DNA of 64,000 nucleotides. It comes from Lachnospiraceae bacterium. Lineage in GTDB: Bacteria > Bacillota > Clostridia > Lachnospirales > Lachnospiraceae. Location: positions 1 to 64,000 of the forward strand of contig JAFXXN010000179.1 in assembly GCA_017542245.1 (NCBI GenBank), given 5' to 3'. Under the pieces are notes generated by a model. It worked only from the letters and a program-made list of their open reading frames with translations. It was not told the DNA's origin and did not search any database. Positions 38,790 through 46,490 of the stretch are shown piece by piece; position 1 is the first letter of the stretch, and each line of letters opens with the position of its first letter. The position numbers and the translations under genes were made by a program.

Positions 38790-39524
38790 TTGGCTAAGAA
38801 TATGGAACGATTGGACAAGATATTATCAAATTACGGCGGTCTGACCCGCAGCACAGCTAAAGAATATCTGAAAAAAGGGAGAATATCCGTAAATGGATCG
38901 ATTTTTAAGGACGGGAGCATAAAAGTATCAGAATCGGATGAGATACTTATGGATAATAAACCTGTAGTTAGGAAAAAATTCAGGTATTTCATGCTTAATA
39001 AGCCTTCGGGTTATATTTCATCAACAGAAGATGAACAGGCAGATACTTCACCGAATGTGGTAAGCCTCTTAAAAAACGAAGGCGTTAAGGGACTTTTTCC
39101 GGTCGGACGTCTTGATAAAGATACTACAGGGCTGCTGATAATTACTAATGACGGAGAACTTGGACACAGACTGACATCACCTTCACGCAATATAGAAAAG
39201 TGTTATATTGCAGAAGTCGACGGGATACTTACTAAAGAGGATACAGAAGCGTTTAGTAAGGGATTTGAGTTTAAAGAATTCACATCAAAACCTGCTAAAC
39301 TTGAAATACTTAATACAGATACTGAAAATAATACTTCTATCGCAAAGGTAAGGATCAGCGAAGGAAAATATCATCAGGTAAAAAGAATGTTTTTGAAAAG
39401 AAACTGTAAGGTGTTAAAATTACAACGTGTTTCAGAAGGAAATCTTAATCTTGATGAAACATTGAAACCGGGTGAATACAGAGAACTTACCGATGAAGAG
39501 TTGGACTTGATACAACAAAATTGA
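38790..39524 (+). CDS. RsuA/RluB-family pseudouridine synthase
   Basis: 244 residues with an N-terminal S4 RNA-binding domain (RLDKILSNYGGLTRSTAKEYLKKGRISVNG) and a synthase domain with catalytic Asp in VGRLDKDTTGLLIITNDG and the GKYHQVKRMF motif. It isomerises a uridine in 16S or 23S rRNA. The start is uncertain: TTG38790 has AAAGG 4 nt upstream, whereas the in-frame ATG38802 gives a start that aligns better with relatives (MERLDKILSN). Located 7 bp after the methyltransferase gene, so both RNA modifiers share a transcript. Confidence 0.92.
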   Translation: MAKNMERLDKILSNYGGLTRSTAKEYLKKGRISVNGSIFKDGSIKVSESDEILMDNKPVVRKKFRYFMLNKPSGYISSTEDEQADTSPNVVSLLKNEGVKGLFPVGRLDKDTTGLLIITNDGELGHRLTSPSRNIEKCYIAEVDGILTKEDTEAFSKGFEFKEFTSKPAKLEILNTDTENNTSIAKVRISEGKYHQVKRMFLKRNCKVLKLQRVSEGNLNLDETLKPGEYRELTDEELDLIQQN

Positions 39525-39549
39525 CCTAATTTGAATCACAGGTGATATA

Positions 39550-40224
39550 ATGAGTTTGTTAAATAATATAGATGCAGTAATATTTGATCTTGACGGAACC
39601 CTTATAGATTCCATGTGGGTCTGGAAACAGATTGATGAAGATTATCTTGCGGAATTTGGGCATAAATTGCCTGATGACCTGCAGGAAATTCTTGAAGGTA
39701 TGAGCTTTAATGAGACAGCAGCATATTTTCAGGACAGATTCGGAATTACAGATGATATTGATACCATAAAAAACACTTGGAACAAAATGGCATGGGATTA
39801 TTACGAGAAAAAGGTCCCGCTAAAACCCGGAGTATTTGAATTCCTTAATGTTTTAAAGAAACGGAACATAAAGATGGGAGTAGCTACAAGTAATTCTCCC
39901 GAACTTGTAAAAATGGTTCTCACAAATCTTAATGTGATTAATTATTTTGATGCGATACATACTTCGTGTGAAGTAGAACATGGAAAACCATTTCCTGATA
40001 TATATCTGTATGTAGCGGAAAAATTAGATGTAAAACCCGAAAGGTGCCTTGTATTTGAAGATATTCTTCCCGGAATCCAGGCGGGAAAGGCCGCCGGAAT
40101 GAAGGTATGTGCCGTCTATGATGAAGTTTCGCACAAAGAATTAAGCGTTAAGGTAAGAGAAGCGGATATTTATTTCAGGGGTTTTGATGAAATCATGAAG
40201 TGTGGCAATTCTGTTTTGTATTAA
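39550..40224 (+). CDS. HAD-IA family phosphatase/phosphomutase-like protein
   Basis: 224 residues. The four HAD motifs are visible: FDLDGTLIDSM (I, nucleophile Asp), ATSNSPE (II), K in KPFPDIYL (III) and VFEDILPGIQAGKAAGM (IV). The helical cap near residues 18-85 is the type seen in beta-phosphoglucomutase-like and phosphoglycolate-like enzymes. The substrate is not inferable. AGGTGAT precedes ATG39550. Confidence 0.9.
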   Translation: MSLLNNIDAVIFDLDGTLIDSMWVWKQIDEDYLAEFGHKLPDDLQEILEGMSFNETAAYFQDRFGITDDIDTIKNTWNKMAWDYYEKKVPLKPGVFEFLNVLKKRNIKMGVATSNSPELVKMVLTNLNVINYFDAIHTSCEVEHGKPFPDIYLYVAEKLDVKPERCLVFEDILPGIQAGKAAGMKVCAVYDEVSHKELSVKVREADIYFRGFDEIMKCGNSVLY

Positions 40225-40244
40225 GTGCAGAAGAAGAGGTTAAG

Positions 40245-40841
40245 ATGAACATTCGTAAAAAAGGTGAACATGGTTATATTAGTTTCATGAAGTTTTTTAA
40301 CGCGCTTGTAGCAGCGGTTATGTTTGTGCTTGCGGCTGTCCTATTCTGTATAGGTCTTTCCGTATATGAGAGTAAGGCAAACTGGCTTACAATAGTCGGT
40401 GCATTATTTGTAATACCGGCTGCCAGATTTATGACCGTCGGTATATTGTTCTTCCCTTACAAGACCACTGAACAGGCTCAGTATGATAAAGTTTTTGGCG
40501 CCATGAAACAGGGTAATCTCTTATATAGTGATGTTTTATTTACTTCAACAGAAAGAGCATATTGTGCATCTTTCATGGTTATCACATCAGATAAGATACT
40601 GATCTTCACAAAACACAAAAAAATGTCACCGGATAAACTGCAGAGTTATCTTTCGGATATTATGAAAAGAAGAGCATTTGCATATAAAGTTACTTGTACA
40701 GATGATGAGGGAAAGTACATGAACCTGTTAAGATCAGCCGATTCATTTGCTGAGAAACAATATGAAGATGAGGATGAAAAAAAATCGGCCGAAAAAGAAC
40801 GTAAAAGATTATGTGAAGTTCTTGAAAGCTTTATGGCTTAA
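40245..40841 (+). CDS. Unknown two-helix membrane protein
   Basis: 198 residues from ATG40245 (GAGG 5 nt upstream); an earlier in-frame ATG at 40200 overlaps the preceding gene. Two membrane helices lie near the N-terminus (NALVAAVMFVLAAVLFCIGL and WLTIVGALFVIPAARFMTVGIL), followed by a cytoplasmic domain of about 125 residues that ends in a Lys/Glu-rich helix. The soluble part (GAMKQGNLLYSDVLFTSTERAYCASFMVITSDKILIF) has a strand/helix alternation but no motif I recognise. It lies between a HAD gene and a pseudouridine synthase, giving no hint of function. Confidence 0.75.
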   Translation: MNIRKKGEHGYISFMKFFNALVAAVMFVLAAVLFCIGLSVYESKANWLTIVGALFVIPAARFMTVGILFFPYKTTEQAQYDKVFGAMKQGNLLYSDVLFTSTERAYCASFMVITSDKILIFTKHKKMSPDKLQSYLSDIMKRRAFAYKVTCTDDEGKYMNLLRSADSFAEKQYEDEDEKKSAEKERKRLCEVLESFMA

Positions 40842-40882
40842 CTGTTATTTAACAAATCAGATAAAAGGACACTGGTCGGGAT

Positions 40883-41920
40883 ATGAAGATAGTTAATATT
40901 TATGAAAATGAAGCCGGACAAAGACTGGACAGAATACTTATAAGGCTTTTTCCCAATGCGGGAAAAGGCTTTATTTTTAAAATGCTCAGAAAAAAGAATA
41001 TTGTTTTAAACGGGAAAAAAGCTGAAGGAAACGAGAGGCTGACAATCGGAGATGAGATAAAGATCTTTTTATCGGATGAAACTTTTACAAAAATGTCTGA
41101 AACAGATTATTCTGAAATAGCTTATGAAACAGGATCGTTAAATGATCGGGAGTACTGTAAAAAAATAACCGAAATGAAAGTATATGAAGATGATGACATT
41201 ATCATCTTAAATAAACCGGCAGGTATTTTATCTCAGAAAGCAAGTGAAAATGATATTTCTTTAAACGAGATGCTTATCTCTTACATGCTCTGCAACAAAA
41301 TGATAGAAAATGAACAGCTAAAAACATTTCGGCCTTCCATGTGCAACAGATTGGACAGAAACACATCAGGACTTATCTGTGGAGGAAAAACTTTAAAAGG
41401 TTTAAGAGTATTATCGGAGATGTTTAGAGATAGGACAATATCAAAATATTATCTATGTCTTGTTAAAGGTACGGTTAAAGAGGCAAAGCATATAGAAGGA
41501 TATCTTTATAAGGATGAGAAAACAAATAAAGTTATAATAAAAAACGATATCGATGGATTTACTGAATGTAAAAATCAAAAAACTGATAAAGAAATATCAT
41601 CCGATATGTCTGTACATATAATTACCGAATATAAACCGGTGTATAATGAAAAAGGAAATACTATGCTTGAAGTAAAGCTTGTAACCGGAAAAACACACCA
41701 GATAAGGGCTCACTTAGCTTCAGAAGGACACCCGATAGCCGGAGACGGTAAATATGGAGATCGGGAATTTAACAGATGGGCAGAAAAAAAATATAATACA
41801 AAATATCAAATGTTATTTGCCTATAAGCTTGTATTTCCCGAGAACTGTCCAGGAATGCCAAAGCTTAACGGAAAAGTGATCGAACTGAATAACCCGTTTC
41901 GTAGAAAACCTGAAAGATAA
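40883..41920 (+). CDS. RluA-family pseudouridine synthase (RluC/RluD-like)
   Basis: 345 residues. N-terminal S4 domain (AGQRLDRILIRLFPNAGKGFIFKMLRKKNIVLNG), then the RluA catalytic region with NRLDRNTSGLICGGKT (catalytic Asp) and the late GKTHQIRAHLASEGHPIAGDGKYGD. It modifies 23S rRNA uridines. It is a little longer than usual owing to an insert near residue 200 (NQKTDKEISSDM). It is the last gene before the recU promoter. Confidence 0.93.
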   Translation: MKIVNIYENEAGQRLDRILIRLFPNAGKGFIFKMLRKKNIVLNGKKAEGNERLTIGDEIKIFLSDETFTKMSETDYSEIAYETGSLNDREYCKKITEMKVYEDDDIIILNKPAGILSQKASENDISLNEMLISYMLCNKMIENEQLKTFRPSMCNRLDRNTSGLICGGKTLKGLRVLSEMFRDRTISKYYLCLVKGTVKEAKHIEGYLYKDEKTNKVIIKNDIDGFTECKNQKTDKEISSDMSVHIITEYKPVYNEKGNTMLEVKLVTGKTHQIRAHLASEGHPIAGDGKYGDREFNRWAEKKYNTKYQMLFAYKLVFPENCPGMPKLNGKVIELNNPFRRKPER

Positions 41921-41925
41921 AGGTA

Positions 41926-41954
41926 TTGCAAACAAAATATATGAATGTTATATT
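41926..41954 (+). promoter_or_regulatory. Sigma-A promoter for recU
   Basis: TTGCAA (41926-41931), 17 bp, TATATT (41949-41954). The transcript should begin near 41961, placing the partial intergenic element at 41957-42011 in the recU leader. Confidence 0.6.
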
Positions 41955-41956
41955 AT

Positions 41957-42011
41957 AACAAAATGTAAGATATTCCCCACCTCTTAGCGTAGCGAGGTGA
42001 CAACATTGACA
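41957..42011 (+). repeat. Divergent copy B of the dispersed intergenic hairpin element
   Basis: It shares the AACAAAAT opening (41957-41964), a hairpin (CACCTC 41978-41983 with GAGGTG 41994-41999, inner GC GTA GC) and the tail GTGACA..CATTGACA, but lacks the returning TTTTGTT arm of the full copies. It lies 30 bp before the recU start. Confidence 0.55.
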
Positions 42012-42041
42012 TAATGAAATTATAAGAAGGAAGAAATCTAT

Positions 42042-42575
42042 ATGCCGTCATGGAATTCAAGGGGCCTTCGTGGTTCAGCTTTAGAAGAAACAGTTAATAT
42101 GACAAATGAAAAATATCGTGAGCAAAAGCTTGCTTTGATCCAGAAAATCCCTACACCCATAACTCCTGTGGAAATGGATAAGGAACACGGGCATATAACA
42201 TTGGCATATTTTGATAAAAAGAGTACTGTTGACTATATAGGTGTTGTACAGGGAGTTCCTGTATGCTTTGATGCAAAGGAATGTGCCTCGGACACATTTG
42301 CACTGCAGAATATTCACGAGCATCAGGTGCTTTTTATGCGTGATTTTGAGGCTCAGGAAGGTGTCGCTTTTATTCTTATATATTTTTCCAAAAGAGATAT
42401 ATATTATTACTTACGTGATACCGAGTTGGAAAAATATTGGAGTAGAGCGGAAAAAGGCGGAAGAAAAAGCTTTAGATTTGACGAACTTGATGAAGGATAT
42501 TTTTTTAAATCGTCAAACGGATACTATATTCCATACTTAGAGATGCTGAATAAGGACCTTGGGACAAGAGAATAG
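42042..42575 (+). CDS. recU: Holliday junction resolvase RecU
   Basis: 177 residues. SWNSRGLRGSALEETVNMTNEKYREQKLALIQKIPTPITPV is the N-terminal signature of RecU, and the catalytic acidic cluster follows (DYIGVV ... CFDAKECAS, with NIHEHQVLFMRDFE). RecU cuts Holliday junctions in recombination and chromosome segregation in Firmicutes. It is shorter than the ~200-residue Bacillus protein. In many Firmicutes recU sits beside a penicillin-binding protein gene; here it stands alone, followed by 188 bp of non-coding DNA and hisZ. GGAAG precedes ATG42042. Confidence 0.93.
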   Translation: MPSWNSRGLRGSALEETVNMTNEKYREQKLALIQKIPTPITPVEMDKEHGHITLAYFDKKSTVDYIGVVQGVPVCFDAKECASDTFALQNIHEHQVLFMRDFEAQEGVAFILIYFSKRDIYYYLRDTELEKYWSRAEKGGRKSFRFDELDEGYFFKSSNGYYIPYLEMLNKDLGTRE

Positions 42576-42606
42576 ATAAAAATGTATATAATAAATGAAA
42601 AAGTTG

Positions 42607-42636
42607 TTGACATAACGATAAACTTATGTATATAAT
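42607..42636 (+). promoter_or_regulatory. Strong sigma-A promoter for the hisZGDB operon
   Basis: A perfect TTGACA (42607-42612), 18-bp spacer and perfect TATAAT (42631-42636). The predicted start near 42643 leaves a leader of about 120 nt before hisZ, rich in structure (see the leader entry). Confidence 0.8.
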
Positions 42637-42641
42637 AGGAT

Positions 42642-42747
42642 AATTCATTTTGCTAATTTGATAACATGGTAGCATGATAGCACTTTAAAGCGGTAAAGTG
42701 AATTAAACGCTGAAGGCGTTTTCTTTTTCTAAGTGACATTGACATTA
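42642..42747 (+). promoter_or_regulatory. Structured leader with possible attenuator before hisZ
   Basis: Two helices compete. One pairs 42642-42653 with 42693-42704 (12 pairs, two G-U). The other is a hairpin CACTTT (42681-42686) with AAAGTG (42695-42700). A third hairpin, AAACGC (42705-42710) with GCGTTT (42716-42721), is followed by TCTTTTTCT like an intrinsic terminator. No T-box core (AGGGTGG) and no histidine-rich leader peptide is visible, so any control would be by another ligand or factor. Confidence 0.5.
42705..42744 (+). repeat. Right-half copy E of the intergenic hairpin element
   Basis: ACGCTGAAGGCGTTTT, then a T-rich stretch and AAGTGACATTGACA, matching the right hairpin and tail of the full copies. 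The left hairpin is replaced here by unrelated structured sequence. It forms the terminator-like part of the hisZ leader. Confidence 0.55.
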
Positions 42748-42763
42748 AGAGAGGAACGGATTA

Positions 42764-43870
42764 ATGACAAACAGGATATTTACCACTCCTGAAGGAGTTA
42801 GGGATATATATAACGGAGAATGTGCAGTAAAGATAGATTTGCAGATTAAACTCAGGGAGAGAATGCATTTATATGGATTTCAAGACATTGAAACTCCATC
42901 TTTCGAATATTTCGATATATTCAGCGAGGAACGCGGAACAGTTAAAGCAAAAGATATGTATAAGTTTTTTGACCGTGACGGAAATACGCTTGTATTAAGA
43001 CCGGACATGACTCCGTCGATTGCGAGATGCGCATCAAAATATTTTAAGGATGAGAAGAGTCCCATACGTCTTTGCTACTGTGGTCATACTTTCGTAAATA
43101 ACTCCGAATATCAGGGAAAACAGAAAGAAGTGACACAGCTTGGGTGCGAACTGATTAATGATCCGTCAATCATGGCAGACGCTGAGATGCTTGCTGTTAC
43201 CGTAGACTGTCTGCTCGCTTCGGGATTAAAAGAATTCAGGATAGATATCGGCGACGTACATTTTTTTAAAGCTTTGGTCTCTGAAGCAGGACTTGATGAA
43301 GATAAGGTTTATAAACTAAGACATTATATTATCGACAAGAATTCCTTCGGTATAGAAGATTTCTTAAAAGAAGAAAATGTCAGTGATGAGCTTAAGGAAG
43401 TATTTGCAATGCTTCCGAAAATGTTCGGTGGAGCTGAAAGCCTTGACAGCATAGAAAAGATTACGACGAACAAAGATGCTTTGGCAGCCATAGAATATCT
43501 TAAAAGTTTAAGAGAACTTATGAAAGCATACGGATATGACAGATATATAGGATTTGATCTCGGTATGCTTAGCAAATACAGTTATTATACCGGCATAATT
43601 TTTAATGTATTTACCTATGATATCGGTGAGCCGATAGCTTCCGGAGGAAGATATGACAGACTTGTCGGGCAGTTTGGGAAAGATGCTGCAGCAGTTGGTA
43701 TGGCTATAGTAATGGATAAACTCCAGATAGCATTGTCACGCCAGGGGCTGTTGACAAAAAAAGGAAAAGATATAGAAAAAATTGTCGCCGGTGACGATGC
43801 CGTAAGTGCAATAAAAAAGGCTATGGAATTAAGAGAAAGTGGCAAGAGCTGTATGATCGTTATGGAATAA
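42764..43870 (+). CDS. hisZ: ATP phosphoribosyltransferase regulatory subunit
   Basis: 368 residues related to class II histidyl-tRNA synthetases: TPEGVRDIYNGE, VLRPDMTPSIAR, FSYCGHTF-like RLCYCGHTF and SYYTGIIFNVF ... ASGGRYDRLVGQFG. HisZ lacks aminoacylation but binds histidine and joins the short HisG into an octamer for feedback control. The C-terminal anticodon-binding domain is missing, as in HisZ. It starts the hisZ-hisG-hisD-hisB block; hisG follows 51 bp on, consistent with the short catalytic subunit. AGAGGAAC precedes ATG42764. Confidence 0.93.
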   Translation: MTNRIFTTPEGVRDIYNGECAVKIDLQIKLRERMHLYGFQDIETPSFEYFDIFSEERGTVKAKDMYKFFDRDGNTLVLRPDMTPSIARCASKYFKDEKSPIRLCYCGHTFVNNSEYQGKQKEVTQLGCELINDPSIMADAEMLAVTVDCLLASGLKEFRIDIGDVHFFKALVSEAGLDEDKVYKLRHYIIDKNSFGIEDFLKEENVSDELKEVFAMLPKMFGGAESLDSIEKITTNKDALAAIEYLKSLRELMKAYGYDRYIGFDLGMLSKYSYYTGIIFNVFTYDIGEPIASGGRYDRLVGQFGKDAAAVGMAIVMDKLQIALSRQGLLTKKGKDIEKIVAGDDAVSAIKKAMELRESGKSCMIVME

Positions 43871-43921
43871 AGCTTTACTTAAACACGTAAACTTAAATTA
43901 TTGTCACGGAAAGGTTATTAT

Positions 43922-44557
43922 ATGAGATATATTACAATAGCTCTTGCGAAAGGGCGGCTTGCAAAACAATCGATGAAAATTCTAAATCAGCTTTGCATCA
44001 GTTGTGATGAAATGGAAGACCCTGATACAAGAAAACTGATATTTAAAGATGAGAAAAATGGTTTCAGGTTTTTCCTTGCCAAAGCAAATGATGTTCCGAC
44101 ATATGTCGAGTATGGTGCAGCTGATATTGGAATCGTGGGAAAAGATACTATTGTTGAAGAAGGCAGAAGCCTGTATGAAGTACTTGATCTGAAACTCGGG
44201 AAATGCAGAATGTGTGTAGCAGGACCCGATAGTGCAAAAGAACTGTTAAATAATGGTTCACCTATAAGAGTAGCTACAAAATACCCAAAGATAGCCAAAG
44301 AATATTTCCTGAATAAGAAACATCAGACAGTGGAAATCATAAAACTTAACGGTTCTATAGAGTTGGCTCCTATTGTAGGATTGTCGGAAGTAATTGTTGA
44401 TATAGTTGAAACGGGGTCTACTTTAAGGGAAAACGGATTAGCTGTTCTTGAAGAGATAATGCCGCTTTCGGCAAGAGTAGTTGTTAATAAGGTAAGCATG
44501 AAAATGGAACAGGAAAGGGTTTCAAAGCTTATAAATGACATGAAAAAAATAATCTAA
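43922..44557 (+). CDS. hisG: ATP phosphoribosyltransferase, short form
   Basis: 211 residues from ATG43922, placed 7 nt after GGAAAGG; an in-frame TTG at 43901 precedes that site. Motifs: [46 protein letters not shown] and [16 protein letters not shown] (PRPP-binding). It lacks the C-terminal regulatory domain of the long form and so needs HisZ, encoded upstream. It catalyses the first, committed step of histidine synthesis. Confidence 0.95.
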   Translation: MRYITIALAKGRLAKQSMKILNQLCISCDEMEDPDTRKLIFKDEKNGFRFFLAKANDVPTYVEYGAADIGIVGKDTIVEEGRSLYEVLDLKLGKCRMCVAGPDSAKELLNNGSPIRVATKYPKIAKEYFLNKKHQTVEIIKLNGSIELAPIVGLSEVIVDIVETGSTLRENGLAVLEEIMPLSARVVVNKVSMKMEQERVSKLINDMKKII

Positions 44558-44569
44558 GGGAGGATCATT

Positions 44570-45859
44570 ATGAAAATAGTTAAATTGGATGCTGAATCAA
44601 AGAAGGATTTGCTGGTAAAGCTTTTAAAAAGAAGCCCTTCACAATATACCGAGTATGAAAATACAGTGGCTCAGATTATTGAGAATATCAGAGCCGGTAA
44701 AGACAGGGCTTTGTTTGATTATACAAAACAGTTTGACAAATGTGAGCTTTCTTCTGAGACCATAGAGGTTACCGAAGAAGAATTTAAGGAAGCATACGAG
44801 ACTATAGATCCCGCTCTCCTTGAAACTATAAGAAAATCAGCAGCAAATGTTAAGAAATTCCATGAGAAACAAAAACAGAGGAGCTGGTTTGATACTCAGG
44901 ATAATGGAATTTTCTTAGGACAGAAGATCACCGCTATAGAGAAAGTCGGTGTATATGTTCCGGGCGGAAAGGCAGCACTTGCTTCATCGGTACTTATGAA
45001 TATAATTCCGGCAAAGGTGGCAGGTGTTACTAACATAATTATGTGTACCCCTCCTTCGGCTTTAGGTAAGGTAAATAATGCCATTCTTGTTGCGGCAAAG
45101 GAAGCAGGTGCAGACAGGATATTTAAAGCAGGCGGCGCACAGGCAATTGCTGCTATGGCTTACGGTACAGAATCCATTCCAAAGGTTGATAAGATAGTAG
45201 GCCCCGGAAATATCTATGTGGCACTTGCTAAAAAGAGAGTTTACGGAAATGTTGGAATAGATTCCATCGCAGGTCCGAGTGAGATTCTTGTTCTTGCTGA
45301 TGAAACAGCTAATCCCAGATATGTTGCAGCCGATCTTTTAAGCCAGGCAGAACATGATGAGCTGGCTTCGGCGATCCTTATAACAACCGATATGGATCTT
45401 GCAGAAAAAGTTTCTGATGAGGTTAAGAAGTTTACAGAAACACTGTCAAGAAAGGAAATAATTGAGAAATCACTGGAAAACTACGGCTATATTCTTGTTG
45501 CAGACAGTATGGATGAAGCAATAGAAGCTGTAAATGAAATTGCTTCTGAACATTTGGAAATACTGACTGCGGATCCGTTTGTCACACTTACAAAGATTAG
45601 AAATGCGGGAGCGATTTTCCTGGGACAGTATTCAAGCGAGCCGCTTGGAGACTATTTTGCAGGCCCCAATCATATATTGCCTACAAACGGAACGGCAAGA
45701 TTCTTCTCGGCACTTTCCGTTGATGATTTTATCAAGAAATCAAGTGTAATATGTTATTCAAGAGAGGCACTACTTCCTGTACATGAGGATATCGAAAGAT
45801 TTGCAAAGGCCGAGGGACTTACAGCACATGCAAATTCCGTTGCAGTAAGATTTGAGTGA
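44570..45859 (+). CDS. hisD: Histidinol dehydrogenase
   Basis: 429 residues, normal length. The family stretches are all present: VGVYVPGGKAALASSVLMN, AGGAQAIAAMAYGTESIPKVDKIVGPGN, GPSEILVLADETANP and the zinc/acid-base region DLLSQAEHDELASAIL and EHLEILT, with GPNHILPT near the end. It oxidises histidinol to histidine in two NAD+ steps. GGGAGG lies just upstream; hisG ends 12 bp earlier. Confidence 0.97.
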   Translation: MKIVKLDAESKKDLLVKLLKRSPSQYTEYENTVAQIIENIRAGKDRALFDYTKQFDKCELSSETIEVTEEEFKEAYETIDPALLETIRKSAANVKKFHEKQKQRSWFDTQDNGIFLGQKITAIEKVGVYVPGGKAALASSVLMNIIPAKVAGVTNIIMCTPPSALGKVNNAILVAAKEAGADRIFKAGGAQAIAAMAYGTESIPKVDKIVGPGNIYVALAKKRVYGNVGIDSIAGPSEILVLADETANPRYVAADLLSQAEHDELASAILITTDMDLAEKVSDEVKKFTETLSRKEIIEKSLENYGYILVADSMDEAIEAVNEIASEHLEILTADPFVTLTKIRNAGAIFLGQYSSEPLGDYFAGPNHILPTNGTARFFSALSVDDFIKKSSVICYSREALLPVHEDIERFAKAEGLTAHANSVAVRFE

Positions 45860-45893
45860 TATTGACAGTTTATAGAACCGGTGGGAGATATTT

Positions 45894-46478
45894 ATGAGAA
45901 CAGCTCAGATAGAAAGAAAAACAAAAGAAACTGATATCAGCATAAGCCTGAACCTTGACGGGACAGGTAAAGCAGATATTGATACCGGTATCGGTTTTTT
46001 TGATCATATGCTGAACAGTTTTGCAAAACACAGTTTCATTGATCTAAATGTAAAAGTAAAAGGCGATCTGAATGTTGACGGACATCATTCAGTGGAGGAT
46101 ACGGGTATAGTTCTCGGAGAGGCATTAAAGAATGCGCTTGGTGACAAGGCCGGTATAAAAAGATACGGGAGTGCTGTACTTCCAATGGATGAGACTCTTG
46201 TACTTGCAGCTGTTGATTTTTGCGGAAGGCCATACTTAAATTACGGACTTCAGTTTACGATACCAAGGATCGGCGAGCTTGACAGCGAACTGATACATGA
46301 ATTTTTCTATGCGGTATCATATTCTGCAGGAATGAATCTGCACTTAAAGCAGCTTGACGGAACAAATAATCACCATATAGCCGAAGCGGCCTTTAAAGCT
46401 TTTGCTAAAGCTGTGGATGAAGCAAAAAGCATAGATCCAAGAGTATCCGGAATACTGTCAACAAAAGGCAGTCTATAA
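45894..46478 (+). CDS. hisB: Imidazoleglycerol-phosphate dehydratase
   Basis: 194 residues, a single dehydratase domain without the phosphatase half seen in enterobacterial HisB. Metal-binding motifs: DHMLNSFAKHS, DGHHSVEDTGIVLGEAL and the second set HEFFYAVSYSAGMNLHLKQLDGTNNHHIAEAAFKAF. It converts imidazoleglycerol phosphate to imidazole acetol phosphate. GTGGGAG precedes ATG45894. It is the last gene of this block; a hairpin terminator lies inside the 3' end of the opposite gene. Confidence 0.96.
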   Translation: MRTAQIERKTKETDISISLNLDGTGKADIDTGIGFFDHMLNSFAKHSFIDLNVKVKGDLNVDGHHSVEDTGIVLGEALKNALGDKAGIKRYGSAVLPMDETLVLAAVDFCGRPYLNYGLQFTIPRIGELDSELIHEFFYAVSYSAGMNLHLKQLDGTNNHHIAEAAFKAFAKAVDEAKSIDPRVSGILSTKGSL

Positions 46479-46490
46479 TAAATAGTTTGT

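Noticed and set aside
42739..42744. TTGACA at the end of the repeat elements read as -35 promoter boxes
   Set aside because: In copies B, D and E the start codon follows too closely and no -10 box lies 16-18 bp downstream. The perfect hisZ promoter lies upstream of copy E instead.
42643..42763. T-box riboswitch before hisZ
   Set aside because: The conserved AGGGTGGNACC core is absent, and the leader is shorter than known T-boxes.
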